Source of the DNA: an uncultured Bacilli bacterium
Lineage (GTDB): Bacteria; Bacillota_I; Bacilli_A; RF39; UBA660
DNA length: 64,000 bases
Assembly: GCA_934130165.1 (NCBI GenBank)
Contig: CAKOXO010000001.1
Location: 124,001 to 188,000 of the forward strand
Reading direction: 5' to 3'
Below, in pieces: positions 34,726-43,346 of this stretch (position 1 is its first letter; every line of letters begins with the position of its first letter). Under the pieces are notes generated by a model. That model saw nothing but the letters and a program-made list of their open reading frames with translations. It did no database searches and had not been told where the DNA came from. The position numbers and the translations under genes are program-made.

Positions 34726-36606
34726 ATGAAATATGAAGCAATAGTAGTTGGTGGAGGACATGCAGGATGTGAAGCATCTTTAGCAATAGCAAGAAAAAAT
34801 CATAAAACTTTATTAATAACAGGTAGTATTGAAAATATTGCAGATATGCCATGTAATCCAGCAATTGGTGGACCAGCTAAGGGAATTGTCGTTCGTGAAA
34901 TAGACGCTTTAGGTGGAGAAATGGGTAAAAATGCCGATAAAGCAGCTATCCAAGTGAAAATGTTAAATACAAAAAAAGGGCCAGCAGTTCAAGCATTGCG
35001 TGCTCAAGAAGATAAAAATATTTATCCAAAAGAAATGTTAAAAACCATAAAACAAGAAAAAAATTTGGATATAAAAGAATCATTAGTTGAAGATTTAATG
35101 GTAGAAGATAATAAAATTAAAGGCGTTATCTTAGAAGATGGTACTAAAATAGATGCTGATGTTGTGGTATTAACAACAGGTACATATTTACGTGGAATGA
35201 TTTTAGTAGGAGCAGATAAAACACCAGGTGGACCACATGGTGAAAGAGATTCAAAATTTTTATCAACAAAGCTAAAAGAATTGGGATTTAATATTTTAAG
35301 ACTTAAGACAGGAACACCACCAAGAGTTGATAAAGCAACAATTGATTACGAAAAAACATCAAAAGAAGCAGGGAACGATAGAGTTTTAACATTTTCATAT
35401 GAAAATAAAGCTTATTATGATTATAAGGATCAAACTCCATGTCACCTAATCTATACTAATGATAAAACTCATCAAATTATTAAAGATCATTTAAAAGAAT
35501 CAAGTATGTATGGTGGATATGTAGAAGGGATTGGTCCAAGATATTGTCCATCAATAGAAGATAAGGTAGTAAGATTCAGTGATAAGGAACGTCATCAGTT
35601 ATTCTTAGAACCGGAAAGTAATATAGAAGATGATGAAACATATGGAAATACCATTTATATTCAAGGTTTTTCTACAAGTATGCCTGAAAATATTCAAGAA
35701 GAAATGGTTCATAGTCTACAGGGGTTAGAACATGCAAAAATTATAAAATATGCTTATGCTATTGAATATGATGCAATAGACTCTAAACAATTAAAACAGA
35801 GTTTGGAGACAAAAATAGTAGATGGACTTTATACAGCAGGTCAAATAAATGGTACAAGTGGATATGAAGAAGCAGCTGGGCAAGGTTTAATTGCAGGTAT
35901 AAATGCGGCCTTAAAACTAGAGGGTAAGGATCCTTTAATTCTAAAAAGAAATGAATCATATATTGGTGTTTTAATTGATGACTTGGTAACAAAAGGTGTT
36001 AAGGATCCATATAGATTATTAACATCACGTGCTGAGTATAGATTATTACTACGTCATGATAATGCTGATATAAGACTTAGAGATTATGGTCATCAGGTTG
36101 GATTGATTGATGATAATGTATATCAAAAATTTTTATTAAAAAAAGAAAATATAGAAAATGTTTATACTATATTGAAAGAAGAAAGAATAACCCCAAAAGG
36201 AGATGTAAACGAGTACCTAGAAAGTGTTGGGAGTAGTCCATTAAAGGATGGTATTAGTTTATATGATTTGTTAAAGCGACCAGAAATATCTATCGAAAAC
36301 ATAAAACATTTTATAACTTTAGATTATGATGCTGACGTTTTAGAACAAGTAGAAATTAACACTAGATATGAGGGATATATAAAAAAGGCCCTAAAAGATG
36401 CTGAAAAGATGTTGAATTTGGAAAATAAATTAATCCCTAAAAATATTGATTATAACAATATTCCTAATATTGCTAGTGAAGCTAAACAAAAATTATCAGA
36501 AATACAGCCAACTTCAATAGGACAAGCTTCACGTATAAGTGGAGTAAATCCAGCTGATATTTCAATACTAATGGTTTATTTAAGAAAGAATGGTAAATAT
36601 GACTAA
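34726..36606 (+). CDS. mnmG: tRNA uridine-5-carboxymethylaminomethyl modification enzyme MnmG
   Basis: FAD-dependent partner of MnmE. The 626-residue product has the dinucleotide motif VVGGGHAGCEAS near residue 7-18, NPAIGGPAKG, the family signatures CPSIEDKVVRF and GYEEAAGQGL, and a C-terminal helical domain (SRISGVNPADISILMVYL). The length is normal. The start at 34726 is chosen over an upstream in-frame codon because it leaves only eight bases after mnmE and matches homologues. The SD is weak (GGAAAG/GTGAT). Confidence 0.98.
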   Translation: MKYEAIVVGGGHAGCEASLAIARKNHKTLLITGSIENIADMPCNPAIGGPAKGIVVREIDALGGEMGKNADKAAIQVKMLNTKKGPAVQALRAQEDKNIYPKEMLKTIKQEKNLDIKESLVEDLMVEDNKIKGVILEDGTKIDADVVVLTTGTYLRGMILVGADKTPGGPHGERDSKFLSTKLKELGFNILRLKTGTPPRVDKATIDYEKTSKEAGNDRVLTFSYENKAYYDYKDQTPCHLIYTNDKTHQIIKDHLKESSMYGGYVEGIGPRYCPSIEDKVVRFSDKERHQLFLEPESNIEDDETYGNTIYIQGFSTSMPENIQEEMVHSLQGLEHAKIIKYAYAIEYDAIDSKQLKQSLETKIVDGLYTAGQINGTSGYEEAAGQGLIAGINAALKLEGKDPLILKRNESYIGVLIDDLVTKGVKDPYRLLTSRAEYRLLLRHDNADIRLRDYGHQVGLIDDNVYQKFLLKKENIENVYTILKEERITPKGDVNEYLESVGSSPLKDGISLYDLLKRPEISIENIKHFITLDYDADVLEQVEINTRYEGYIKKALKDAEKMLNLENKLIPKNIDYNNIPNIASEAKQKLSEIQPTSIGQASRISGVNPADISILMVYLRKNGKYD

Positions 36607-37234
36607 TGAAGAATTTTATATAGCAATAAAAAAAGATTTTGGTATAGAATTAAGTGATATTCAAAAAAGACAATTAGAAGAATTTTACACTATATTAATA
36701 GAAGAAAATAAAAAAATAAATTTAACTAGAATAGTGGAGAAAAAGGCTGTTTATTTAAAACATTTTTATGATAGCCTAACTTTAAGAAAAGTAATAGATT
36801 TAAATGAAGTAGAAACATTATGTGATGTAGGAACTGGTGCTGGTTTTCCAGGAATAGTTTTAAAAATTGTATATCCAAAGTTAAAAATAATATTGATAGA
36901 TTCTTTGTTAAAAAGAGTAAATTATTTAAATGCAACAATTAAAAAATTAAACTTAAATAATATAGAAGCGATTCATAGTAGAAGTGAAGATTATCGTGGA
37001 AAGTTTGATATAGTTACGACACGTGCTGTAGCATCTCTTGATAAATTAATTCCATGGTGCTCTCACTTAATAGGAAAAAATGGTAAATTAGTTGCTATGA
37101 AAGCCAATTTGAAAGATGAAATAGAAAAAAGTACAAAAGTATTAAATAAATATAAATGTAAAATAACTAAAAAAGAGGAGTTCTTATTACCTATAGAAGA
37201 TAGCACAAGAACATTAGTAGTTATAGAAAAGTAA
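36599..37234 (+). CDS. rsmG: 16S rRNA (guanine-527-N7)-methyltransferase RsmG
   Basis: Methylates G527 in the 530 loop of 16S rRNA; loss gives low-level streptomycin resistance in many bacteria. The 211-residue product has INLTRI near residue 40, the SAM motif LCDVGTGAGFPGIVLKI at about 72-88, ILIDSLLKRVNYL and TTRAVASLDKL. The start at 36599 overlaps the mnmG stop by eight bases; an ATG three codons upstream is also possible. It ends before a strong terminator, closing the mnmE operon. Confidence 0.96.
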   Translation: MTNEEFYIAIKKDFGIELSDIQKRQLEEFYTILIEENKKINLTRIVEKKAVYLKHFYDSLTLRKVIDLNEVETLCDVGTGAGFPGIVLKIVYPKLKIILIDSLLKRVNYLNATIKKLNLNNIEAIHSRSEDYRGKFDIVTTRAVASLDKLIPWCSHLIGKNGKLVAMKANLKDEIEKSTKVLNKYKCKITKKEEFLLPIEDSTRTLVVIEK

Positions 37235-37274
37235 TTTACTTAATACTTTATGTAATCATTCTAATTTATTGATA

Positions 37275-37304
37275 TGGTAAACATTATGTTTACCTATTTT
37301 TTTA
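37275..37304 (+). terminator. Intrinsic terminator after rsmG
   Basis: A perfect stem GGTAAACA/TGTTTACC with a 3-base loop, followed by TATTTTTTTATTT. Confidence 0.85.
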
Positions 37305-37349
37305 TTTGTACATCTTTTACATATTTGTTATTTAAAAAAGAAGATGGTA

Positions 37350-37377
37350 TTGAAAAAAAATGAAAAAATGATATAAT
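37350..37377 (+). promoter_or_regulatory. Promoter of noc
   Basis: TTGAAA (37350-37355), 16 bases, TATAAT (37372-37377) with an upstream TG making an extended -10. It gives noc its own unit, separate from rsmG. Confidence 0.75.
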
Positions 37378-37412
37378 AAAATAGAATAAAAAGATAGAAA
37401 GAGGTATGGAGT

Positions 37413-38867
37413 ATGCAGCGTGAAGAAGAAGTAGTATATCTATACTTGGATGATATTATTCCTAATAGATTTCAACCAAGAGAAATATTTGAAGAAAGAC
37501 CTTTAAAAGAATTAGCAATTTCTATTAAAGAACATGGAGTAATACAACCAATTATAGTTAGAAAAGTAAATGATAAATATGAAATAATTGCTGGTGAACG
37601 AAGGTATAAGGCTTCTGCTTTAGCTGGTCTTACCAAAATACCTGCAATAATTAGAAATTTAGATGACAAAGAATCATCAAAGGTAGCTTTATTGGAAAAT
37701 TTACAAAGAAGAAATTTAAATCCAATCGAAGAAGCAAGAACTTATCAAAAAATATTAGAAATAGATGAAATGACCCAAGAAGAACTTGCCAAAACTATGG
37801 GCAAAAGTCAGTCAGCTGTTGCAAATAAAATTAGATTGTTGTCATTACCTGAGGAAATTCAAAAAGCTCTATTGGATGAAAAAATTTCAGAAAGACATGC
37901 AAGGACATTATTAAATGTAAAAGATCCTAAAGAGCAACAAAAATTACTAAATGAGGTTATTGAAAACAAAATGACTGTCAGACAGTTAGAGGAAAAAATA
38001 AAAGGAGAGCAAGCTCCTATGGTTAATACAATACAAGATATTTCTTTAAGTGGACAACAAAGTGTAGAAGAATTAAAACCAGAAAATAATCAAAATATAG
38101 CTGGACAAGATAATTATCTTTCTAATAGTCCACTAATGCCTAGTTTTATCACTGGAGATCAAGAAGAATCTAAAAATGAACCGCTTTTAATAAATCAATC
38201 AGGTGAGGACCTTACTTCATCTCAAAAGAATGAACCCTTACTAAATATTGATACACAAGATGATACTGATAATAATAAATTTATCAATTTTGGAGAGATT
38301 GATAAAGATTCTCCAAGAGAAGAATTAAATGATTCTTTCAATGAAAATGATTCATTACCATTTGAAAAATCTGATAATTCTCATATTAATATAGAAGATA
38401 TAGAAAAAAATTCTAGTGATATATCATTAAATAATGACAATACTGGTAGTGCTGATTTAGATAGTCTATTACAAATTAATCCAACTACAACTAATACTAG
38501 TGATAGTAATTCAGACTTTAAATTTTTCTCATCTGCTCAAGAAGCTGTTAATGATAGTGATTTGGATGATTCTAAGTCATCAGGGGATTATTTTAAAGCT
38601 CCAGAATTAATAAATGTTGATATGCCAGGAGAGGCTACTCCTATATCTACAAATAGTGTTAATTTGGGTCAGGCTAATTATGATATGGCAAATGAAAATA
38701 AATCAACTCCAACAATTAATTTTGGAAATAGGGAAGATGTTGTTCAAGATGCTGTTAATTTATTAAGGGATGCAATAAAAAAGATTGAAGCTAATGGATT
38801 AAAAGTAGACTCTGATGAGATGAATATGGAAAAATCATATCAAATAATTATAAAAATAGAAAAATAA
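37413..38867 (+). CDS. noc: Noc-like ParB-family protein with long acidic linker
   Basis: A ParB-type CTP-switch DNA clamp. The N domain (1-105) has FQPRE, EHGVIQPIIV and GERRYKA; the helix-turn-helix domain (about 110-200) has TQEELAKTMGKSQSAVANKIRLL and SERHARTLL. Then about 230 residues rich in Asn, Asp, Ser and Glu form a disordered linker, before a final 50-residue helical domain (EDVVQDAVNLLRDAIKKIEANG). Order rsmG-noc-parA-parB and the Noc sites at 20135 and 22018 identify it as Noc. At 484 residues it is far longer than Bacillus Noc (283), and it lacks the N-terminal amphipathic membrane helix. Confidence 0.88.
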   Translation: MQREEEVVYLYLDDIIPNRFQPREIFEERPLKELAISIKEHGVIQPIIVRKVNDKYEIIAGERRYKASALAGLTKIPAIIRNLDDKESSKVALLENLQRRNLNPIEEARTYQKILEIDEMTQEELAKTMGKSQSAVANKIRLLSLPEEIQKALLDEKISERHARTLLNVKDPKEQQKLLNEVIENKMTVRQLEEKIKGEQAPMVNTIQDISLSGQQSVEELKPENNQNIAGQDNYLSNSPLMPSFITGDQEESKNEPLLINQSGEDLTSSQKNEPLLNIDTQDDTDNNKFINFGEIDKDSPREELNDSFNENDSLPFEKSDNSHINIEDIEKNSSDISLNNDNTGSADLDSLLQINPTTTNTSDSNSDFKFFSSAQEAVNDSDLDDSKSSGDYFKAPELINVDMPGEATPISTNSVNLGQANYDMANENKSTPTINFGNREDVVQDAVNLLRDAIKKIEANGLKVDSDEMNMEKSYQIIIKIEK

Positions 38868-38878
38868 AATATAAATTG

Positions 38879-38905
38879 AAAGTAGATAAAATCTACTTTT
38901 TTTAA
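38879..38905 (+). terminator. Intrinsic terminator after noc
   Basis: AAGTAGAT/ATCTACTT with a 3-4 base loop and seven T. It lies 12 bases after the noc stop. Confidence 0.85.
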
Positions 38906-38933
38906 CAAAAATATTTAAAAAGCTTCAGATATT

Positions 38934-38942
38934 TGATACAAT
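38934..38942 (+). promoter_or_regulatory. Extended -10 promoter of parA-parB
   Basis: TGATACAAT, with TACAAT at 38937-38942 and a poor -35 (TTTAAA at 38914-38919, spacing 17). It shows that parA-parB are transcribed apart from noc. Confidence 0.55.
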
Positions 38943-38972
38943 ATATTAAGTAAAAAAGGAGTAGTGATAAAA

Positions 38973-39758
38973 ATGGGAAAGGTAATTTCTTTAGTAAATC
39001 AAAAAGGTGGAGTAGGAAAGACAACAACAAGTATTAATCTTTCGGCATCACTAGCTGCTTTAGGTAAAAAAGTTTTATTAATTGATTTAGATCCACAAGG
39101 AAATACAACAACAGGTGTTGGTATTAATAAAGGAGATATTGAAAGAAGTATTTATGATGTATTAATTGATAAATGTAATATCAATGATGCAATGATAAAA
39201 ACTAAATATAAAAATTTATATGTAATTCCAGCCACAATAAATCTAGCTGGATTAGATATAGAATTATTAGAAAAAAGTCAAAATGAACCTGGTTTTTCTA
39301 AAGGAAATCAATTAAAAAATCATTTAGAATTAGTAAAAGATAATTTTGATTTTGTTATAATTGATTGCCCCCCTTCATTAGGATTAATTACTACCAATGC
39401 ATTAACAGCTTCTAACTCAGTAATAATTCCTGTACAATGTGAATTCTTTGCATTAGAGGGAATTATGCAATTATTAAATACAATCATGTTGGCTCAAAAA
39501 TCATTAAATCCTAATTTAGATATAGAAGGAGTTTTACTAACAATGCTTGATTCAAGAACAAATTTGGGATTTGAAGTAGTTGATGATATAAGAAAATTTT
39601 TCAAAGAGAGAGTATACAATACAATTATCCCTAGATTAATAAGATTAACAGAAGCACCATCTCATGGAGAACCAATAATTGCCTATGATCCAAAGAGTAG
39701 AGGATCTGAAGCATATATAAATTTAGCTAAGGAAGTGATTGAAAGAAATGGAAACTAA
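38973..39758 (+). CDS. parA: Chromosome partitioning ATPase ParA/Soj
   Basis: Deviant Walker A ATPase that, with ParB, moves origins and modulates DnaA. The 261-residue product starts MGKVISLVNQKGGVGKTTTS with the KGGVGKT motif, then LLIDLDPQGNTTTG, VIIDCPPSLG and VQCEFFALEG. It is close to full length for Soj. The ATG at 38973 is chosen over a GTG at 38964 that is too near the AAGGAG. It overlaps parB by 11 bases, so the two are translationally linked. Confidence 0.97.
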   Translation: MGKVISLVNQKGGVGKTTTSINLSASLAALGKKVLLIDLDPQGNTTTGVGINKGDIERSIYDVLIDKCNINDAMIKTKYKNLYVIPATINLAGLDIELLEKSQNEPGFSKGNQLKNHLELVKDNFDFVIIDCPPSLGLITTNALTASNSVIIPVQCEFFALEGIMQLLNTIMLAQKSLNPNLDIEGVLLTMLDSRTNLGFEVVDDIRKFFKERVYNTIIPRLIRLTEAPSHGEPIIAYDPKSRGSEAYINLAKEVIERNGN

Positions 39759-40641
39759 TAATGGAATAAAAAGAAGAGCTTTAGGAAAAGGTTTGGAAGA
39801 GTTATTTTATAATGAACCAATGGAATATAATAAAATAGAAGAAAAAATAATTACAGAAACTCCTAAAGAAGAAATAGTAAAAGTAAACTTAGATGAATTA
39901 AGAAGTAATCCCTATCAACCAAGACAAAATTTTGATGAGGAGGCTTTACAAGAGTTAGCAGCATCAATAAAAGAACATGGAGTTTTTCAACCTATTATAA
40001 TTAAGAAAAGTATTAAAGGATATGAAATAATTGCTGGTGAGAGAAGAGTAAAAGCATCAAAAATAGCAGGATTAAAAGAAATTCCAGCTATTGTTAGAAA
40101 TTTCACTGACAGTGAAATGATGGAAATAGCTTTATTAGAAAATTTACAAAGAGAAAATTTAAATTCAATTGAAGAAGCGCTAGCATATAAAAATTTATTA
40201 ACTAATCTAAATTTAACTCAAGAAAAACTAGCAGAGCGTCTAGGTAAAAGTAGAAGTCATATAACTAATATGATAGGATTACTAACTTTGCCAGAAGAAG
40301 TTCAAAATTTAATTTCAGAGAAAAAGATATCTATGGGTCATGCCAGAGTCTTAAGTAAATTAGAAGATAAACATCAAATAAAAGAGTTAACAGATAGAAT
40401 AATAAGTGAAGGATTAAGTGTTAGACAAATAGAGGAATTAACATCAAGTGAGAAAAATTATGAAAGAAAAAATAAAATTGTTAGACATCAGGAAAAAAAT
40501 AATGAATATGTAGATTTAGAAGAAACTTTAAAAGAAAAATTAGGAACAAAAGTAAAAATAAAGAAAAATAAATTAGAAATAACTTTTACAAATACTAATG
40601 ATCTAAATAGATTACTTGAAATAATGAATTTAGATAAATAA
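39748..40641 (+). CDS. parB: Chromosome partitioning protein ParB/Spo0J
   Basis: CTP-dependent clamp that loads at parS and spreads. The 297-residue product has the leading RRALGKGLEELF motif that contacts ParA, then NPYQPRQNF, GERRVKA (CTP-binding part), ENLQRENLN, and the parS-reading helix-turn-helix (LTQEKLAERLGKSRSHITNMIGLL, SMGHARVL). The C-terminal dimer domain follows. It is a paralogue of the Noc-like gene two genes upstream. Two matching parS sites lie at 21922 and 21978. Confidence 0.97.
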   Translation: METNNGIKRRALGKGLEELFYNEPMEYNKIEEKIITETPKEEIVKVNLDELRSNPYQPRQNFDEEALQELAASIKEHGVFQPIIIKKSIKGYEIIAGERRVKASKIAGLKEIPAIVRNFTDSEMMEIALLENLQRENLNSIEEALAYKNLLTNLNLTQEKLAERLGKSRSHITNMIGLLTLPEEVQNLISEKKISMGHARVLSKLEDKHQIKELTDRIISEGLSVRQIEELTSSEKNYERKNKIVRHQEKNNEYVDLEETLKEKLGTKVKIKKNKLEITFTNTNDLNRLLEIMNLDK

Positions 40642-40655
40642 AGAGGGTGAAACCA

Positions 40656-41471
40656 GTGGTATTGTTTGATAAGTTCACAATTGATGTAGAAATGATTATA
40701 AAACCAATAATAAGTATTGCAATAGGTTTTGTTATTTATGAGATTATAAAGAAAATAATCAAAAATACAGAAAAAAGTACAAAATTAAAAAAGCAACATC
40801 ATAAGAAAAGAATAAATACAATCAATAATTTAATTTTAAATATAGTTAAATATATAATAATAATATTTGTAATTATTGCTGTATTAGCCAATTTTGGTGT
40901 TAATGTAAAATCAATCTTAGCTGGTGTTGGAATAACTGCTGCTATTATTGGATTAGCCTTTCAAGATATAGCAAAAGATTTTCTAGCAGGGATATCAATT
41001 GTATTAGAAGACCAATTTGAAATAGGAGATACTATAGAAATTAATGGTTTTAGAGGAGAGGTAGTTGCTTTTGGTCTAAGAACAACAAGAGTAAAAAATT
41101 ACAAAGGTGCTACTAAAATTATTGCAAATCATATGATAAATGAAGTTACAAATTATAATTTATATAACAACTTGGCTGTAGCAGAAGTTTCTGTTGGATA
41201 TGATGAGGATTTAAATCATGTTGAAGAAGTTATCAATAATTTGTCAAAAACAATCAAAAATAATATACCAAAGGCTAAAAGTGATATAAAAATTCTTGGG
41301 ATAAAGGAACTTGAAGAATCAGGTATAATATATAAAGTTGGTATAGAAGTTCCTCCAGCAGAAGAATTATCAAGTGAGTGTATATTAAGAAAGTTATTAA
41401 AAGAATCTTTAACTGAAGCTAATATAAAAATACCATATAAACAGGTAGAGGTGCATCATGGAACAGAATAA
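40656..41471 (+). CDS. mscS: Small-conductance mechanosensitive channel, MscS family
   Basis: A tension-gated channel that protects against osmotic down-shock. The 271-residue product has membrane segments at about 14-32 and 58-78, then the pore helix (SILAGVGITAAIIGLAFQDIAKDFLAGI) in two parts and the beta domain with FEIGDTIEINGFRGEV. The basic cytoplasmic end is family-like. The GTG at 40656 follows AGAGGGTGA; an upstream in-frame GTG overlaps the SD. In Bacillus a MscS-type gene also lies near parB and yyzM. Confidence 0.92.
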   Translation: MVLFDKFTIDVEMIIKPIISIAIGFVIYEIIKKIIKNTEKSTKLKKQHHKKRINTINNLILNIVKYIIIIFVIIAVLANFGVNVKSILAGVGITAAIIGLAFQDIAKDFLAGISIVLEDQFEIGDTIEINGFRGEVVAFGLRTTRVKNYKGATKIIANHMINEVTNYNLYNNLAVAEVSVGYDEDLNHVEEVINNLSKTIKNNIPKAKSDIKILGIKELEESGIIYKVGIEVPPAEELSSECILRKLLKESLTEANIKIPYKQVEVHHGTE

Positions 41472-41664
41472 AATTGATTATAAATTAGGTACAAAAGTTA
41501 TTATGAAAAAACAACATCCCTGCGGAGCAAATTTATGGGAAATTATTAGATTAGGCGCTGATATAAAAATAAAATGTTTAAACTGTAATAGAAGTTTATT
41601 TATGCCTAGAGTAGAATTTAATAAGAAAATTAAAAAAATAGTTTTGGATGAGGAAGATAAATAG
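41458..41664 (+). CDS. yyzM: DUF951 zinc-binding protein, YyzM-like
   Basis: A 68-residue protein of a widespread but uncharacterised Bacillota family. Signature: KKQHPCGANLWEIIRLGADIKIKC then NCNRSLFMPR, with cysteines at about 20, 42 and 45 that could bind zinc. AGGTG precedes the ATG. It overlaps mscS by 14 bases, and this pairing (mscS-DUF951-ychF) is common. The fourth ligand of the usual family (a His or Cys in CxxC-x-H) is not clear here. Confidence 0.9.
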   Translation: MEQNKIDYKLGTKVIMKKQHPCGANLWEIIRLGADIKIKCLNCNRSLFMPRVEFNKKIKKIVLDEEDK

Positions 41665-41665
41665 T

Positions 41666-43261
41666 ATGAAAGAAAAAAGAAAACTTAAACTCAAGAAATT
41701 TTATTTTCATCCTATAACGATGTTTATAGTTTTGAGTTTAATAATAGTATTATGTAGTGCAATTCTATCGAAGTTTGAAATGCAAGCTACATACAATGTG
41801 ATAAATACGAATACAAATGAATTAGAATCAAAAATAGTAGCAGTAGAAAACTTATTAAGTTTTGATGGAATGAAATTTATTATTAGTAATGCTGCGACTA
41901 ACTTTATAAGTTTTGCACCATTAGGAATGTTACTTATTTCTTTAATAGGATTAGGAATTGCTGAAGCAACAGGATTTATAGAGGCATTTTCTAAAAAATA
42001 TTTAAGAAAACTTAACCATACTCAATTAACATTAATAATAATCTTTATAGCAACTATTTCATCTTTAATTAACGAAATAGGTTATGCAATATTGATTCCT
42101 TTAGTAGCAATGATGTATGCATCAATTGGTAGAAATCCATTAACTGGTATCGTAACAGCCTTTTGCGGAGTAGCTTTTGGATATGGAGTCTCTATATTTG
42201 TAGGTTCAATTGAGGTTTCATTAATGGAAACAACATCTGCTGCTGCAGCATTAATAGATGCTAACAATCACATTAGCCTAACTAGTAATTTAATATTTAT
42301 AATAGCAGCATCTATTGTTCTTACTATTGTTGGTACTATTATAATAGAAAAGATTATCAGTCCTAGACTTGGAAAATATAAAGAAAAAGAAGATTTGTCA
42401 AAAACAGAAGAATTAAGAATAATAGATTTAGAAGAAGAACAACAACATAAAATTGAAAGAGAAAGAAAAGAAAAAAAAGGTCTACGTTATGCTTTAATTA
42501 CATTTTTAGTAGTAGTAGTAATATTTATCTACATGGTTATACCAGGATTGCCTAATTCAGGATTATTACTTGATATGAAAGAAACTACTTATCTAAATCA
42601 GGTTTTTGGACCTAATTCATATTTCCAGGATGGATTTACTTACATGATGTCATTATTATTCTTATTTATGGGAATAGCTTACGGAATAGGTGCTAAATCT
42701 GTAAAAAATGATAGAGATATGTTAGAAAAAGCAGGAGACTATTTTTCTAAAATAGGTAATATTATAATATTAATATTTGTAGTATCACAATTTGTTGCTA
42801 TATTTAAGAAAACAAATATTGCAACAATTATAACAGCTTGGTTGGCAAACTTAATAGAATATTTAGATTTTAGTGGTATCCCATTAATTATATTAGTATT
42901 AATATTAATTGCTATATCAAACTTATTCTTAACTACACCAAGTGCAAAATGGACTATTTTTGCCCCTGTTGTTGTACCAATGTTTATGCAATCAAATATA
43001 TCAGCACAATTTGCTCAAGTAGTAATGAGAGCAGCTGATTCAATGACAAATGGTATTACTCCATTATTAGGATGCTTTGTTATATATGTTGGTTATCTAA
43101 ATATATACAACTTTAATAAAAATAAACCAATGACTATAACAAGATCAATAAAGTTAGTAACTCCATATTGTGCTATAATATGTGCTACTTGGTTACTGTT
43201 AGTAGTAGGATGGTATATAATAGGGTTACCAATAGGTCCAGGAGTTTATCCAACTATTTAA
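41666..43261 (+). CDS. abgT: AbgT-family transporter
   Basis: AbgT proteins are trimeric membrane transporters for p-aminobenzoyl-glutamate; some export sulfonamides using the proton gradient. The 531-residue product has about ten membrane segments, the family stretches LISLIGLGIAEATGF, SSLINEIGYAILIPL, and near the C terminus the two-hairpin region PSAKWTIFAPVVVPMF with SMTNGITPLLGCF. The substrate cannot be told from sequence. AGGAAG precedes the ATG. It follows yyzM by one base and ends at a terminator. The position beside ychF is not typical. Confidence 0.88.
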   Translation: MKEKRKLKLKKFYFHPITMFIVLSLIIVLCSAILSKFEMQATYNVINTNTNELESKIVAVENLLSFDGMKFIISNAATNFISFAPLGMLLISLIGLGIAEATGFIEAFSKKYLRKLNHTQLTLIIIFIATISSLINEIGYAILIPLVAMMYASIGRNPLTGIVTAFCGVAFGYGVSIFVGSIEVSLMETTSAAAALIDANNHISLTSNLIFIIAASIVLTIVGTIIIEKIISPRLGKYKEKEDLSKTEELRIIDLEEEQQHKIERERKEKKGLRYALITFLVVVVIFIYMVIPGLPNSGLLLDMKETTYLNQVFGPNSYFQDGFTYMMSLLFLFMGIAYGIGAKSVKNDRDMLEKAGDYFSKIGNIIILIFVVSQFVAIFKKTNIATIITAWLANLIEYLDFSGIPLIILVLILIAISNLFLTTPSAKWTIFAPVVVPMFMQSNISAQFAQVVMRAADSMTNGITPLLGCFVIYVGYLNIYNFNKNKPMTITRSIKLVTPYCAIICATWLLLVVGWYIIGLPIGPGVYPTI

Positions 43262-43270
43262 AATAGATTT

Positions 43271-43293
43271 AAAACACCTTTTAGGTGTTTTTT
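43271..43293 (+). terminator. Intrinsic terminator after abgT
   Basis: AAAACACCT/AGGTGTTTT with a 3-base loop and a run of six to seven T. Confidence 0.9.
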
Positions 43294-43294
43294 C

Positions 43295-43323
43295 TTGAAG
43301 GAATTACTTTAATCAGCTATAAT
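43295..43323 (+). promoter_or_regulatory. Promoter of ychF
   Basis: TTGAAG (43295-43300), 17 bases, TATAAT (43318-43323). It begins directly after the abgT terminator T-run. Confidence 0.85.
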
Positions 43324-43346
43324 ATTCATAGAAAAGAGGTATGTAT

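Noticed and set aside
34619..34864. Minus-strand open frame across the mnmE-mnmG junction
   Set aside because: Antisense to two clear enzymes; Leu/His-rich composition typical of a mirror of AT-rich coding sequence.
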